Origin: a virus
Reading direction: 5' to 3' (one strand)
Virus record (IMG/VR): IMGVR_UViG_3300048444_000123
Span: 1-64,000 of that record
DNA length: 64,000 bases
The position numbers and the translations under genes are program-made. The notes under the pieces were generated by a model. It worked only from the letters and a program-made list of their open reading frames with translations. It searched no databases and was not told the DNA's origin. Shown here piece by piece: positions 25,663 through 33,576 of the stretch. Numbering within the stretch: the stretch's first letter is position 1; each line of letters starts with the position of its first letter.

Positions 25663-26617
25663 AACAAGTTGGCAAGAAATAATGGAGAGTGTAAACGAAA
25701 GTCAAACCGTTTATGTTGCAAGATGGACATCTAAACAGGATGGCAAAAGATATGCATCTCCTTTTAAAACACAACCAGATGCTGATAAAAGAGCAAAAGA
25801 ATTAAAATCACAAGGTAACAGAAATATATCTGTAACGAAAGACACTTTAAGGGCAAACGTTAAATGGAAAAAAGATGGGTCTCCTGATATAAAAGGAATG
25901 CAAGAAGAAGTGCTAGACGAGGCAGTTTCAAAACAAAGATTGGATCAATTAAAAAGGTCTTGGGCTTCTATCAAAACAATGACACCTTCAAAGATTAATG
26001 ACTTGAAAAAGTTTTTAGAAAAACAATCATCAGACGTGTTATTACAACTAAGTCAATATGGCATTAACTTTGTTTCTCACATGGCAACATCTGTATTGAA
26101 AAAAAGAAAACCTGGATCAATGGCACATGCTGGTTCTCACAAAACATATGATTTAAAAATGAGTGAGGCAGTATCATCAGAGAAAAATCCAGAAGCAAAA
26201 TTTAAAGATGCTAGAGATGATATTTCAAAATCACAACAAGAATTAGATAAGTTAGATAAATCTAATCCTGACAATAGACAACAAGTTGAACTAGGTCAGA
26301 AAGAAATAGAAGTGCAAAAGTTAAAACTTAAGCACGACATAGATAAAGAAAAAGAAAAACAATTAACTCGTTCTGAACAATTCTTAGAACAGATTGAAGG
26401 TTTAAAAAAGAAAGCTGAAAAATCTGGTATGCCATATTCAATATTAAAACAAGTTTATAATAGAGGAATGGCCGCATGGAAAGGTGGTCACAGACCAGGA
26501 ACAACACCTCAACAATGGGCTTTCGCAAGAGTAAATAGTTTCATAACTAAGTCAAGTGGAACTTGGGGCAAAGCAGATTCAGATTTGGCTGATAAAGTAA
26601 GAGGAAGTAAAGACTAG
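25649..26617 (+). CDS. Conserved phage protein with DUF5824-like C-terminus, possible tag
   Basis: The 322-aa protein starts TKYRTSWQEIMESVNES, a looser version of the shared N-terminal tag with an I-x-E. Middle segments include a cationic domain (residues ~25-80), a helical block and a long coiled-coil-like stretch (~185-255). The C-terminal ~65 residues (YSILKQVYNRGMAAWKGGHRPG, then WAFARVNSFI) match a domain seen in many T4-type phage proteins (DUF5824-like, from memory). Function unknown; a virion or DNA-bound role is plausible. Confidence 0.65.
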   Translation: MTKYRTSWQEIMESVNESQTVYVARWTSKQDGKRYASPFKTQPDADKRAKELKSQGNRNISVTKDTLRANVKWKKDGSPDIKGMQEEVLDEAVSKQRLDQLKRSWASIKTMTPSKINDLKKFLEKQSSDVLLQLSQYGINFVSHMATSVLKKRKPGSMAHAGSHKTYDLKMSEAVSSEKNPEAKFKDARDDISKSQQELDKLDKSNPDNRQQVELGQKEIEVQKLKLKHDIDKEKEKQLTRSEQFLEQIEGLKKKAEKSGMPYSILKQVYNRGMAAWKGGHRPGTTPQQWAFARVNSFITKSSGTWGKADSDLADKVRGSKD

Positions 26618-26626
26618 GAGAAAACA

Positions 26627-27622
26627 ATGGATAAAAAATATTTTGAAACAAAACAGGGCAGCTTAGAAGATGTATCCACAAAGATCGCTAAAGAGCAGCC
26701 AACAATAACAAAACCAGAAACAAAAGTAAAACTAACAGCAGAAAAAAATTACTTTGAGAATAAACCAGGTTCGATTTCAGACATTGCTGCTAAGATTGTA
26801 AGTGAAGCAATTGATTCAGTAAACAAAGATGCTGTTAAAAAAGATTTTACAGATAGAAAAGATAAAGACCTTGATAACGATGGTGATACAGATTCATCAG
26901 ACGAATACTTGCATAAAAAAAGACAGGCAATTTCTAAAAATATGAAAGAAAGTAAAGCTGATTTCCTTCGTTTAAACTTTGCAAATAACCAAACTGTTAA
27001 AAAAGCAGAAAAATGGTTATATAACAATATGGGTCATTCTAATCCAGGATATACAAGTATAATTGCTGATAAAAATTCTATTGAGTTTAAAGATATGAAT
27101 GATGCTGATAGTGTTATGACAAAACTCAAAAGAGCAGGATTCAATTTTAAAGTAGATATGAGAGAAAGCAAAGCATACATGTTATCTTATGGCAAAAAAG
27201 GTGAAAAGGCAAAATTCTTTTATGGTGATACTATGTCAGTTATTCAAAACAAAGCACAAGAATTAAGAAAACAAGGTATCGTTGTTGATAAAATGGGTAG
27301 AACTGAACCAACTCATAAGTTAAGACAAACTATTGAGGCAGTAAATCCAGATGATGCTGGTGAAAAAATAAATGATAAGAAAAAAGAACTTGCTAAAAAA
27401 GGTGAGAAGTCTGTTATTAAACCTTTACAAGAATTAGAAAAAGAGTGTCCTCAATGTCAAGGTAAAGGATGTGACCATTGTGATGACAAAGGAACTCATA
27501 CTGTAAAAGAAAATAAAAAGACATTTAAAGAGATTCGAATACAGGCTGGTGAAGGTCCAAAAACTGATACAGGTAAAAAAACTGCTGTAATAGATACTGA
27601 ACCATCAACAAAACCAATATAA
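26627..27622 (+). CDS. Hypothetical protein with EF-hand-like loop and DnaJ-like zinc knuckle
   Basis: A 331-aa lysine-rich protein. The first ~60 residues hold two copies of a short unit (KYFETKQGSLEDVSTKI and NYFENKPGSISDIAAKI). Then DLDNDGDTDSSDE near residues 81-93 fits a calcium-binding D-x-D-x-D-G loop. Near residue 280, CPQCQGKGCDHC resembles the C-x-x-C-x-G-x-G zinc knuckles of DnaJ. No enzyme domain is seen. It closes the first tagged-gene run, with a promoter directly after it. AGGAG precedes the ATG. Confidence 0.65.
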   Translation: MDKKYFETKQGSLEDVSTKIAKEQPTITKPETKVKLTAEKNYFENKPGSISDIAAKIVSEAIDSVNKDAVKKDFTDRKDKDLDNDGDTDSSDEYLHKKRQAISKNMKESKADFLRLNFANNQTVKKAEKWLYNNMGHSNPGYTSIIADKNSIEFKDMNDADSVMTKLKRAGFNFKVDMRESKAYMLSYGKKGEKAKFFYGDTMSVIQNKAQELRKQGIVVDKMGRTEPTHKLRQTIEAVNPDDAGEKINDKKKELAKKGEKSVIKPLQELEKECPQCQGKGCDHCDDKGTHTVKENKKTFKEIRIQAGEGPKTDTGKKTAVIDTEPSTKPI

Positions 27623-27642
27623 AAAGTGCGTCAGAATAGCGC

Positions 27643-27671
27643 TTGACAAACACGCTCATATATGATAGTAT
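27643..27671 (+). promoter_or_regulatory. Sigma70-like promoter for the HAD phosphatase
   Basis: TTGACA at 27643-27648 and TAGTAT at 27666-27671, 17 bp spacing. The predicted start of transcription is near ATG 27678. Confidence 0.65.
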
Positions 27672-27677
27672 ATGAGT

Positions 27678-28178
27678 ATGAAAACAAACACTATGAATAA
27701 AATAATATATTGTGATATGGATGGTGTTCTTGCAGACTTTAAAAAAGGTGCTGAAAGAGCAACTAAAATGTCAATCAAACAATGGATGAATATCCCTTCT
27801 TCAAAAGAGAAGTGGAGACCTATTATAGAAATGCCTAATTTCTGGTCTTCTCTTCCTTGGATGCCAGGAGGGCAAAAATTATGGAGTTATATCTCTAAAT
27901 TTAATCCACACATACTAAGTGCATATGTTGAGGAAGAATTTGACCCTAACTGTATACCAGGCAAAAGAGAATGGTTAAGAAGAAATACAGGATTGTCAAG
28001 TCCTCAAAGAGTTAATTTAGTTAAAAGAAAAGAAAAAAAACAATTTTCTAAAAAAAATGCTATCCTAATAGATGATTATCAAAAAAACGTTGATGAATTT
28101 ACTAGATCAGGTGGTATTGGTATCTATCATACAGACACATCAAAAACAATCTCCCAACTCAAAAGACTAGGATTTTAA
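27678..28178 (+). CDS. HAD-superfamily 5'(3')-deoxyribonucleotidase-like phosphatase
   Basis: The protein starts soon after its N-terminus with the HAD motif I YCDMDGVLADF, has SAYVEEEF in the middle region and ends with AILIDDYQKNVDEF as motif IV. This is the pattern of 5'(3')-deoxyribonucleotidases, which remove phosphate from dNMPs and so affect nucleotide pools. The start is debatable. ATG 27672 lies next to the -10 and upstream of the predicted transcript start. ATG 27678 would be leaderless, and ATG 27693 has the A-rich ACACTATG context shared with other genes here. Confidence 0.82.
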   Translation: MKTNTMNKIIYCDMDGVLADFKKGAERATKMSIKQWMNIPSSKEKWRPIIEMPNFWSSLPWMPGGQKLWSYISKFNPHILSAYVEEEFDPNCIPGKREWLRRNTGLSSPQRVNLVKRKEKKQFSKKNAILIDDYQKNVDEFTRSGGIGIYHTDTSKTISQLKRLGF

Positions 28179-28181
28179 TCT

Positions 28182-28189
28182 TATAAATA
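28182..28189 (+). promoter_or_regulatory. T4-like late promoter box
   Basis: Exact TATAAATA followed by G, 69 nt upstream of the 93-aa virion-type protein at 28258. Confidence 0.7.
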
Positions 28190-28257
28190 GTCTAGTGTAA
28201 AACACGGTATAAATTTATATCAAAAATTGAGTACCTTTAACTAAGGGAGAGAATAAT

Positions 28258-28539
28258 ATGTCAAGTTGGGGAAAAACAGACGCTGCTGGATCAGCACCTT
28301 TATGGGCTACAGCACATGTAAATCAAGCGCCAACAAGTACGAATGCTTCGGACTTGTTTGAGAATAATACGCTTCCATTACCATATTTTAGTGATATGTT
28401 CGTGGCACTATTTAACTACACTTCAAGTGAAGTACCAGCTGGTGCTCACCAAGGGTGGGTTTTAACAAAGACATTTACAGGTGGAAGATCAGGCAGATCA
28501 CACCATGAGACACTTGTTGCATTAACAAGTAACTCGTAG
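28258..28539 (+). CDS. Small conserved marine phage protein, probable virion component
   Basis: A 93-aa Ser/Thr/Ala-rich protein (SSWGKTDAAGSAPLWATAHV... GGRSGRSHHETLVAL). Small proteins with this composition and a W-x-K-T-D-A-A start are widespread in marine T4-type phages. It has a late promoter and a strong site (AAGGGAGAG) and is followed by a hairpin, as expected for a highly made structural protein. The exact place in the particle is not known. Confidence 0.7.
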   Translation: MSSWGKTDAAGSAPLWATAHVNQAPTSTNASDLFENNTLPLPYFSDMFVALFNYTSSEVPAGAHQGWVLTKTFTGGRSGRSHHETLVALTSNS

Positions 28540-28556
28540 TAAATAAAATAACATAG

Positions 28557-28574
28557 GGGTCGCTTTGGCGGCCC
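28557..28574 (+). terminator. Hairpin after the 93-aa protein gene
   Basis: GGGTCGC (28557-28563) pairs with GCGGCCC (28568-28574), one G-T pair, 4-nt loop, followed by TTATATATA. Confidence 0.6.
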
Positions 28575-28601
28575 TTATATATATTAACAACGTGATGTAG
28601 G

Positions 28602-28633
28602 AATATACCTACAATAGCATTCCCGAAAGGGTT
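28602..28633 (+). promoter_or_regulatory. Two small hairpins in the leader of the 150-aa structural gene
   Basis: TGTAGG-6 nt-CCTACA and then CCC-GAAA-GGG lie between the terminator and the AGGAG site. They may stabilise or tune this leader. Confidence 0.4.
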
Positions 28634-28648
28634 TATAGGAGAATAAAA

Positions 28649-29101
28649 ATGGCAGATAAAAAAATAACACAATTAACGGATTTAGGTGATTCACTGGCAT
28701 CCGTAGATTTATTTCATGTAGTGGATGATCCATCAGGAACACCAATCAATAAGAAAATTGCAGCTGAAGATGTTTTCAATAACATTCCTAGTTACTTAGG
28801 ACTATCACAAACTAGTCAATCGTTAACTATGGATAGTTCATCACAAGTTGCAGATGTAACTTCGGCAATAACTGAACTTAACGCTGCTTCGGCACCAGGA
28901 ACAGTTACACTTGCTGACGGAACTAATGGGCAAATTAAAACTATCCTAATTACAACTGGATCAAATGCAGTAACAATAACACCATCTAATTTATCAGGAC
29001 ATACTTCGGTAGTTCTAAATGCTTTAGGTCAGTCTGTTACATTAATGTTCAAGTCTTCAAACTGGAACATTGTTGCTGGGCATGATTACACAGCAGTATA
29101 A
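28649..29101 (+). CDS. Probable tail fibre or virion surface protein, 150 aa
   Basis: Starts MADKKITQLTDLGDSLASVDLF, an N-terminus typical of fibre-like and surface proteins of marine T4-type phages. The C-terminal 80 residues are beta-rich and low in charge (GTVTLADGTNGQIKTILI, NAVTITPSNLSG), as in virion adhesin or decoration domains. No enzymatic motif. A strong AGGAG and a structured leader support high expression. Confidence 0.65.
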   Translation: MADKKITQLTDLGDSLASVDLFHVVDDPSGTPINKKIAAEDVFNNIPSYLGLSQTSQSLTMDSSSQVADVTSAITELNAASAPGTVTLADGTNGQIKTILITTGSNAVTITPSNLSGHTSVVLNALGQSVTLMFKSSNWNIVAGHDYTAV

Positions 29102-29116
29102 TTTTAGGAGTTAATT

Positions 29117-29371
29117 ATGATAGATAAGGCAAAACTTGAAAGTGAAAAGGCAACTTTGCAAAAAGATTATTCAGAGTTGTCTAATAAAATTGCTACCTTT
29201 GAAAAATCTTTGTTCAGTATGAAAAACAATTTACATGCTGTTCATGGTGCAATTCAACAAGTAGATAAATTTTTAAAAGATTTTGATGATGAAAAAAAAG
29301 TATTATTACAGGAGGGAGAACGTAGTGGTGAAAAACAAGATTACAAAGTCACATACAGTTTCGACGGATAA
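29117..29371 (+). CDS. Coiled-coil protein, 84 aa
   Basis: Residues ~3-65 form a probable coiled coil (KAKLESEKATLQKDYSELSNKI, then AIQQVDKFLKDFDDEKKVLLQEG). There is no membrane segment. The gene has TAGGAG before the ATG and overlaps the following GTG-started gene by about 45 nt. Small coiled-coil proteins of this type occur beside virion genes; role unknown. Confidence 0.65.
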   Translation: MIDKAKLESEKATLQKDYSELSNKIATFEKSLFSMKNNLHAVHGAIQQVDKFLKDFDDEKKVLLQEGERSGEKQDYKVTYSFDG

Positions 29372-29537
29372 TTTTTTATCTGATCTTGCTGATAATACAC
29401 CAAATGATAAACAATTTGAGGGAGTGCAATTAGAAGATAATTCTGAAGATTATGAATTGCAAGAAGTTGAAGAAGATTTATCAGGTGGTATAACATTTAA
29501 GTATTTAAAAAAAGAAGTAACGGAGAAAAAGAAATGA
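29325..29537 (+). CDS. Hypothetical acidic protein, GTG start
   Basis: The frame is open from 29283, but a strong site AGGAGGGAG (29310-29318) points to GTG 29325 or 29328, giving about 70 aa beginning VKNKITKSHTVSTDNF. The sequence is acidic in the middle (EDNSEDYELQEVEEDLSGG) with a lysine-rich tail. It overlaps the coiled-coil gene in another frame and overlaps the next start by 4 nt (ATGA). No family recognised. Confidence 0.6.
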   Translation: MVKNKITKSHTVSTDNFLSDLADNTPNDKQFEGVQLEDNSEDYELQEVEEDLSGGITFKYLKKEVTEKKK

Positions 29538-29968
29538 AAACTTTTAGACAACACATTAAAGAAGGTGGACAAATGGGTGTTGGAACAACTTCACACCATG
29601 ACTCAGTAGAGAATGGTAGTGTAGGAGTTCATAACATACATGAACCTGCTATAATGCAAAGAGTTAACGCATTTGTTGGTGCTGTTGCTGATAGAGAATA
29701 TATTAAACCCGAAGGCGCTCTTGCTGATTTAGAAGAAAAATTAGGAAGACTTGGTATCGGTTTTAAATCACCTATCAACATAGTAGGCAAAAACGGAAAC
29801 TTTAAAACTGAATTGACACAACACGGCGGACGTTTTGGTAAAGATACTGACGGCTCTGATATTAATGATGATGGTATAACACATAGAACAGGTAAAGCAT
29901 TAACATTAAAAGGAAAATATGAGACGTTAGAGAACGGCGCTGTAAGAGTATATGCAGAGCTTGGCTAA
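29534..29968 (+). CDS. Tagged conserved phage protein, 144 aa
   Basis: The N-terminus MKTFRQHIKE-G is one of the clearest copies of the capsid-targeting-like tag with an I-x-E cleavage pattern. The rest is a small glycine- and histidine-rich domain (GTTSHHDSVENGSVGVHNIHEP; ALADLEEKLGRLGIGF; GRFGKDTDGSDINDDG) conserved in T4-type phages. No catalytic site is evident. It overlaps both neighbours by 1-4 nt. Confidence 0.65.
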   Translation: MKTFRQHIKEGGQMGVGTTSHHDSVENGSVGVHNIHEPAIMQRVNAFVGAVADREYIKPEGALADLEEKLGRLGIGFKSPINIVGKNGNFKTELTQHGGRFGKDTDGSDINDDGITHRTGKALTLKGKYETLENGAVRVYAELG

Positions 29969-30330
29969 TGTTTACACAGATAACGAGTAAAAATTGGCTG
30001 TTTTATGCCATAAAAAACTATAATATTCCTAATCTGGATACAGAGCAGGAATTTTATGAAGATATAAAACGATTTAAGTATATTAAACGTTTATTTCGAA
30101 AGTTTAAGTCAACAGGTGAGTTAAAAACTAGACTTATACTTAATCATATAATAGTTTTAAATAATGTATTTGGAAATGAAGCAGCTTCAACACTGCTACT
30201 GTTTAAGATAGAAAGAGAGTTTTGGCCTTTATTAAAAACTTTTTTGATATTCTTAAATAATATAAAAGATGAGGAGTTACCATTAGTGAAAACTAACAAG
30301 ACTCTGTTATTAAGTTTGGAGAAAATATAA
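29968..30330 (+). CDS. Conserved T4-type phage protein, 120 aa
   Basis: A helical, aromatic-rich protein (NWLFYAIKNYNIPN, EFYEDIKRFKYIKRLFRKF, LILNHIIVLNNVFG). It resembles a small family widely conserved in T4-type phages at a place upstream of other neck- and virion-linked genes (DUF7207-like, from memory). It has no signal peptide. TAATG overlaps with both neighbours show translational coupling. Confidence 0.7.
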   Translation: MFTQITSKNWLFYAIKNYNIPNLDTEQEFYEDIKRFKYIKRLFRKFKSTGELKTRLILNHIIVLNNVFGNEAASTLLLFKIEREFWPLLKTFLIFLNNIKDEELPLVKTNKTLLLSLEKI

Positions 30331-30920
30331 TGGGAAGAGCAATAGACCTTTTAATTACATATAGAGTTATTAAGTTATTAGTAACTCCATGGGAAAAACA
30401 TGACGCTTATAAGTTAGGCATTATCGATGACACAGGTAAAGTAATAAGAAAAGCAAAAACACTAAAAACTAGTGAAGAAAAGAAATCTTATACTTTATTA
30501 CATAGATTTGTTTTTAATTTAAAAAGACTTATAGGAATAGTTCCTGGTGGTAAATCAAAACTAGGATCATATGCTGCCGCTTTAGGGTTATTATTAAAAG
30601 AAGAAAAAGAAATAAATTCTGTTGAGTTAGAAAAAGATTTATACAAACATCTTAGAGAAAATAACTTAATAGCATTAGATGATACATTGAATGAAAATGT
30701 TGGTTATGATTATCTACCTAAGTCTAAGTTCTTAATGATTGATGAACTAAGAGATTTAGAAGATAATGTTATCGCTGAAGTTGGCGATGTGGTTGAAAAT
30801 ATAGTAGATCAAAAACCGATAGACAAATACTTTGGTGTAAATTTATATAAAGTTATAAATGAAGATACACAAAATACAATTGTTGTATCGGAAGATAACA
30901 TAGAGAGGATAAAATTCTAA
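30330..30920 (+). CDS. Conserved T4-type phage protein, 196 aa
   Basis: The N-terminal half, RAIDLLITYRVIKLLVTPWEKHDAYKLGIID, followed by SYTLLHRFVFNLKRLIGIVPGGKSKLGSYAAALGLLL, is the recognisable part of a family found across T4-type phages of marine hosts. The C-terminal half is acidic. It follows the 120-aa protein with a one-base overlap, a pairing often conserved in these phages. Structural or assembly role presumed, not shown. Confidence 0.7.
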   Translation: MGRAIDLLITYRVIKLLVTPWEKHDAYKLGIIDDTGKVIRKAKTLKTSEEKKSYTLLHRFVFNLKRLIGIVPGGKSKLGSYAAALGLLLKEEKEINSVELEKDLYKHLRENNLIALDDTLNENVGYDYLPKSKFLMIDELRDLEDNVIAEVGDVVENIVDQKPIDKYFGVNLYKVINEDTQNTIVVSEDNIERIKF

Positions 30921-31585
30921 TGAAATCATTTAAGAACTGGTTTGAATCTTGTTGGGATGGATATAAACAAGTTGGTATGAAGAAAAAAGGTGACAAGATG
31001 GTACCAGATTGTGTGCCTGAAGAAGCACCAGCAAATTCAGTTGGTTCTGGTAATATTGCAGGAGTAGGAGTTGGACCTGATGGTGAACCAGGTGTTATGC
31101 CTGGCGCTGCTAACGTGTATAAGAAAAAGAACAAAGATGAATTTAAACAAAGATTATCTCAATTTCTAACTAAATTTAAAACTGTAAAAGAAGATAACGA
31201 TACAAAAGTTTTAGAGATAGCACAACAGATACAAGATGATGAGAAAGTCTATTCAAAACAAATAGAACCTATTTTAAAAAATCTAAGTAGAAAAAAAGTT
31301 AAAGACGAATATAACGAAGAAGAGGCAACAAAATTATTCAGATATGTTGTGGATAATAAAGTAAGAGAAGTTGCTAGAAACTCTAATATGAATAGTAGAA
31401 TGATTCCTGGTACAGTAAGAAATGAAGTTGCAACAAAACTACTTTCATCGTATAGTAAAAAGATTGATGAATATGTTGACACATATAGCCCAATGGCATC
31501 TATGGGATCGCAAGGGCAATTTCACCCTACTGGAAAAAGACGAGTAGTGGTAAACGCAGAAAACGAAAAAAACAAAAAGGACTAA
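30920..31585 (+). CDS. Conserved phage protein with tag-like start, 221 aa
   Basis: Starts MKSFKNWFES, close to the shared tag but without the L/I-x-E pattern. It is followed by CWDGYKQVGMKKKGDKMVPDC, a small motif common in T4-type phage proteins. After a Gly/Pro-rich linker the C-terminal ~130 residues are helical and highly charged. The two Cys may matter for structure. One-base overlap with the preceding gene. Function unknown. Confidence 0.65.
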   Translation: MKSFKNWFESCWDGYKQVGMKKKGDKMVPDCVPEEAPANSVGSGNIAGVGVGPDGEPGVMPGAANVYKKKNKDEFKQRLSQFLTKFKTVKEDNDTKVLEIAQQIQDDEKVYSKQIEPILKNLSRKKVKDEYNEEEATKLFRYVVDNKVREVARNSNMNSRMIPGTVRNEVATKLLSSYSKKIDEYVDTYSPMASMGSQGQFHPTGKRRVVVNAENEKNKKD

Positions 31586-31587
31586 CT

Positions 31588-32169
31588 ATGGAACTATTAA
31601 TAGCTTTGGCAATGAAATTTTGGCAATGGTCATTGTTGATACTACTTGTAATAGTAGGGTTTGTTATAAACTTATTAGACAAAAAGAAAGTTAATATAAA
31701 ATTCTCTTATGAAGAATTACCACACTTACAACCAGTAAAGATTTCCACAAAGGGAAAAGGATTCTGGAAAGGTATAATTATGTGGTTAACTTCAACAAGA
31801 AATTGGGTTATTACTAAAGATTGGAAATATAAACTTAACGGTGTTAATTATGTAATACCAGCAGGTTTTCAATTTGATGGTGCAAGTATACCTAAGTTTT
31901 TGAGAACATTTTTTTCACCTGTCGGTGTATTACTAATAGGTGGACTAGTGCATGATTACATGTACAAATACACTGCTTGCAAACCAGCAAGTAAAAAGAA
32001 CGCATTATTAATAGTAAATCAAAAGAAGGCAGATCAAATCTTTAGAGATATTAATATTGGTGTAAATGGATTTTATCTTATGAATTACTTAGCATACTGG
32101 TCATTAAGACTAGGCGGCTTTGTTGCGTGGAATGGTCATAGAAAAAGAAACGCTAAAATAGGAGACTAA
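31588..32169 (+). CDS. Membrane-anchored DUF1353 protein
   Basis: A 193-aa protein with an N-terminal transmembrane segment (residues ~14-30, WSLLILLVIVGFVINLL). It is followed by a DUF1353 domain: WVITKDWKYKLNG, VIPAGFQFDGASIPKF, GLVHDYMYKY and KADQIFRDIN. DUF1353 is common in phages and often lies near lysis genes, but its role is unproven. The H-D-x-x-Y pattern could be catalytic. It opens a block of membrane-related genes ending in the spanins. Confidence 0.75.
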   Translation: MELLIALAMKFWQWSLLILLVIVGFVINLLDKKKVNIKFSYEELPHLQPVKISTKGKGFWKGIIMWLTSTRNWVITKDWKYKLNGVNYVIPAGFQFDGASIPKFLRTFFSPVGVLLIGGLVHDYMYKYTACKPASKKNALLIVNQKKADQIFRDINIGVNGFYLMNYLAYWSLRLGGFVAWNGHRKRNAKIGD

Positions 32170-32170
32170 T

Positions 32171-32281
32171 ATGTTTTTAACATTAGGATTAATTATAGGA
32201 TTTATACTAGGTTGGTATGTAAACGAGAAGTTTGAAGACTTAGTTGAAATGTCTAACAAACTAAAGTTTTGGAAAAAATAA
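32171..32281 (+). CDS. Small membrane protein, 36 aa
   Basis: Starts 2 nt after the DUF1353 stop: MFLTLGLIIGFILGWYVNEK, one transmembrane helix with a glycine zipper-like pattern, then a charged tail (FEDLVEMSNKLKFWKK). It ends directly before the Rz-like ATG. Its site AGGAG lies in the end of the DUF1353 gene. A small holin- or antiholin-like protein is possible from place and shape. Confidence 0.55.
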   Translation: MFLTLGLIIGFILGWYVNEKFEDLVEMSNKLKFWKK

Positions 32282-32740
32282 ATGAGATTAATATTCATAG
32301 GCATTATCATCACGTCATTACTTGGTGCTGGTGCCTATGTTTTGAAGTTACAAAAAGATAATGTAATTTTGAAAGAGAACGCAGTTAAATTAGAGTCTGC
32401 TATTACTGAACAAAAAACTTTAATAGAAAATCAGAAAAAAGATTTTGAAGAAATATTAGATGCTAACAATAAGATGAATAAGTTAGTTAATGCTTTGAAA
32501 AAAGATTTAGATGATTTAGATAAAAGATTTAATAAAAAAAATAGAGACGTTGGCAAACTTGCAATTGCTAAAACGAAGTCTATTGAACGAATAACAAACG
32601 GTGCGTCAGCACTTGCTACAAGATGTATTGAGATCGCAAGTGGATCACCTCTAACTGAGGAAGAAAAAAATGCTACGAAGAAGTCGGAAATTAACACTGA
32701 ATGTCCTTCAATTAGTAATCCTAACTATATTCCTTACTAG
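32282..32740 (+). CDS. Rz: Rz-like inner membrane spanin
   Basis: A 152-aa protein with the layout of i-spanins: one N-terminal transmembrane anchor (RLIFIGIIITSLLGAGAYVL), a long coiled coil (residues ~22-90), then a Cys-containing region. Its last 71 nt overlap, in another reading frame, a lipoprotein gene, the embedded-overlap arrangement typical of Rz/Rz1. Together they join inner and outer membranes to complete lysis of a Gram-negative host. Identification rests on architecture rather than close sequence match. Confidence 0.72.
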   Translation: MRLIFIGIIITSLLGAGAYVLKLQKDNVILKENAVKLESAITEQKTLIENQKKDFEEILDANNKMNKLVNALKKDLDDLDKRFNKKNRDVGKLAIAKTKSIERITNGASALATRCIEIASGSPLTEEEKNATKKSEINTECPSISNPNYIPY

Positions 32741-33041
32741 TTGTAGTGGAGTAAAACAGTTAAGTATATTTAAAGAAGAAGTACCAAGGGCAAAACTTAA
32801 TTTAGAAAAACCCACACCATTAGAATTAGAAAACTTAAAATGGATTATTATAACATCTGAAAATGCCGAAGAAGTATTTAAGAAGTTAGAAGAACAAGGC
32901 ATAGACCCGGTTTTGTGGGGTTTAACTGATAAAGACTTTGAACTATTGGCAAAAAACTTTGCTCAAATAAGAAATCAATTAAAAATTACAAATGACTTAC
33001 TAGATAAGTATAAAGAATATTACGAAGAAGAGGACGCATAA
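32670..33041 (+). CDS. Rz1: Rz1-like outer membrane lipoprotein spanin
   Basis: A 123-aa lipoprotein: hydrophobic signal VILTIFLTSC with a lipobox L-T-S-C (Cys at ~25), followed by a short linker and a helical domain (NAEEVFKKLEEQGID, FELLAKNFAQIRNQL). It starts inside the Rz-like gene in a different frame. It is larger than phage lambda Rz1 but similar to the longer o-spanins of other phages. An alternative is an unrelated small envelope lipoprotein. Confidence 0.68.
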   Translation: MLRRSRKLTLNVLQLVILTIFLTSCSGVKQLSIFKEEVPRAKLNLEKPTPLELENLKWIIITSENAEEVFKKLEEQGIDPVLWGLTDKDFELLAKNFAQIRNQLKITNDLLDKYKEYYEEEDA

Positions 33042-33322
33042 TGGAATTATTTTTTGATATACTAGTTAAGTTTGGATTACCTGTAGCAGCTGCAAGTGTT
33101 ATGGGAATGTTTATCTATATAATTTTAAAATACATTTTAGGTGGTGTAGTTGGATCAGTAAAAGGATTGCACGGCATAATTATGGGTTTAGAAAATAGAG
33201 TTGAGACTATGAACAATGATCTAATACATATTGATACGTTACTTTCAGCTGCTTTACATTTAAGACCAGACTTAGATAGAATTGCCAGATCAGATGGTAA
33301 GAATGATGCTAGGAAAGATTAA
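33041..33322 (+). CDS. Small membrane protein, holin candidate A
   Basis: A 93-aa protein with one hydrophobic segment (residues ~10-37, GLPVAAASVMGMFIYIILKYI) and a C-terminal helical region (NRVETMNNDLIHIDTLL). It is paralogous to the next gene: both have K/Q-x-G-x-x-x-V-A-A at the membrane segment and N-D-L-I-x-I in the helix. Immediately downstream of the spanins, so a holin or antiholin is a fair guess. TAATG overlaps with both neighbours. Confidence 0.65.
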   Translation: MELFFDILVKFGLPVAAASVMGMFIYIILKYILGGVVGSVKGLHGIIMGLENRVETMNNDLIHIDTLLSAALHLRPDLDRIARSDGKNDARKD

Positions 33323-33576
33323 TGAACATATTACAAATACTTGAACAATATGGATTTGCAACTGTGGCCGCTATTGCCATGGGTTGGTTTATCTGGTTCA
33401 TCTATACATACATCACACAGGAAATTACATCTAAGTTGGCAGAGGCAAACAAGGCACTTATTGTTCTCCTAGACAAAATCAGACGACTAGATAACGATTT
33501 AATACGAATAAAGACTAAATTGAACACAGTATTAACCCTCCGAGAAGAAGAAAAAAGAAACAAAAAGAATAGATAA
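33322..33576 (+). CDS. Small membrane protein, holin candidate B
   Basis: An 84-aa paralogue of the preceding protein: GFATVAAIAMGWFIWFIYTYI as the membrane segment, then ANKALIVLLDKIRRLDNDLIRIKTKLNTVL. Similar proteins are common in marine T4-type phages. A tandem pair of related membrane proteins next to Rz/Rz1 could be holin and antiholin, but this is inference. It ends just before the late box that drives the curli cluster. Confidence 0.65.
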   Translation: MNILQILEQYGFATVAAIAMGWFIWFIYTYITQEITSKLAEANKALIVLLDKIRRLDNDLIRIKTKLNTVLTLREEEKRNKKNR

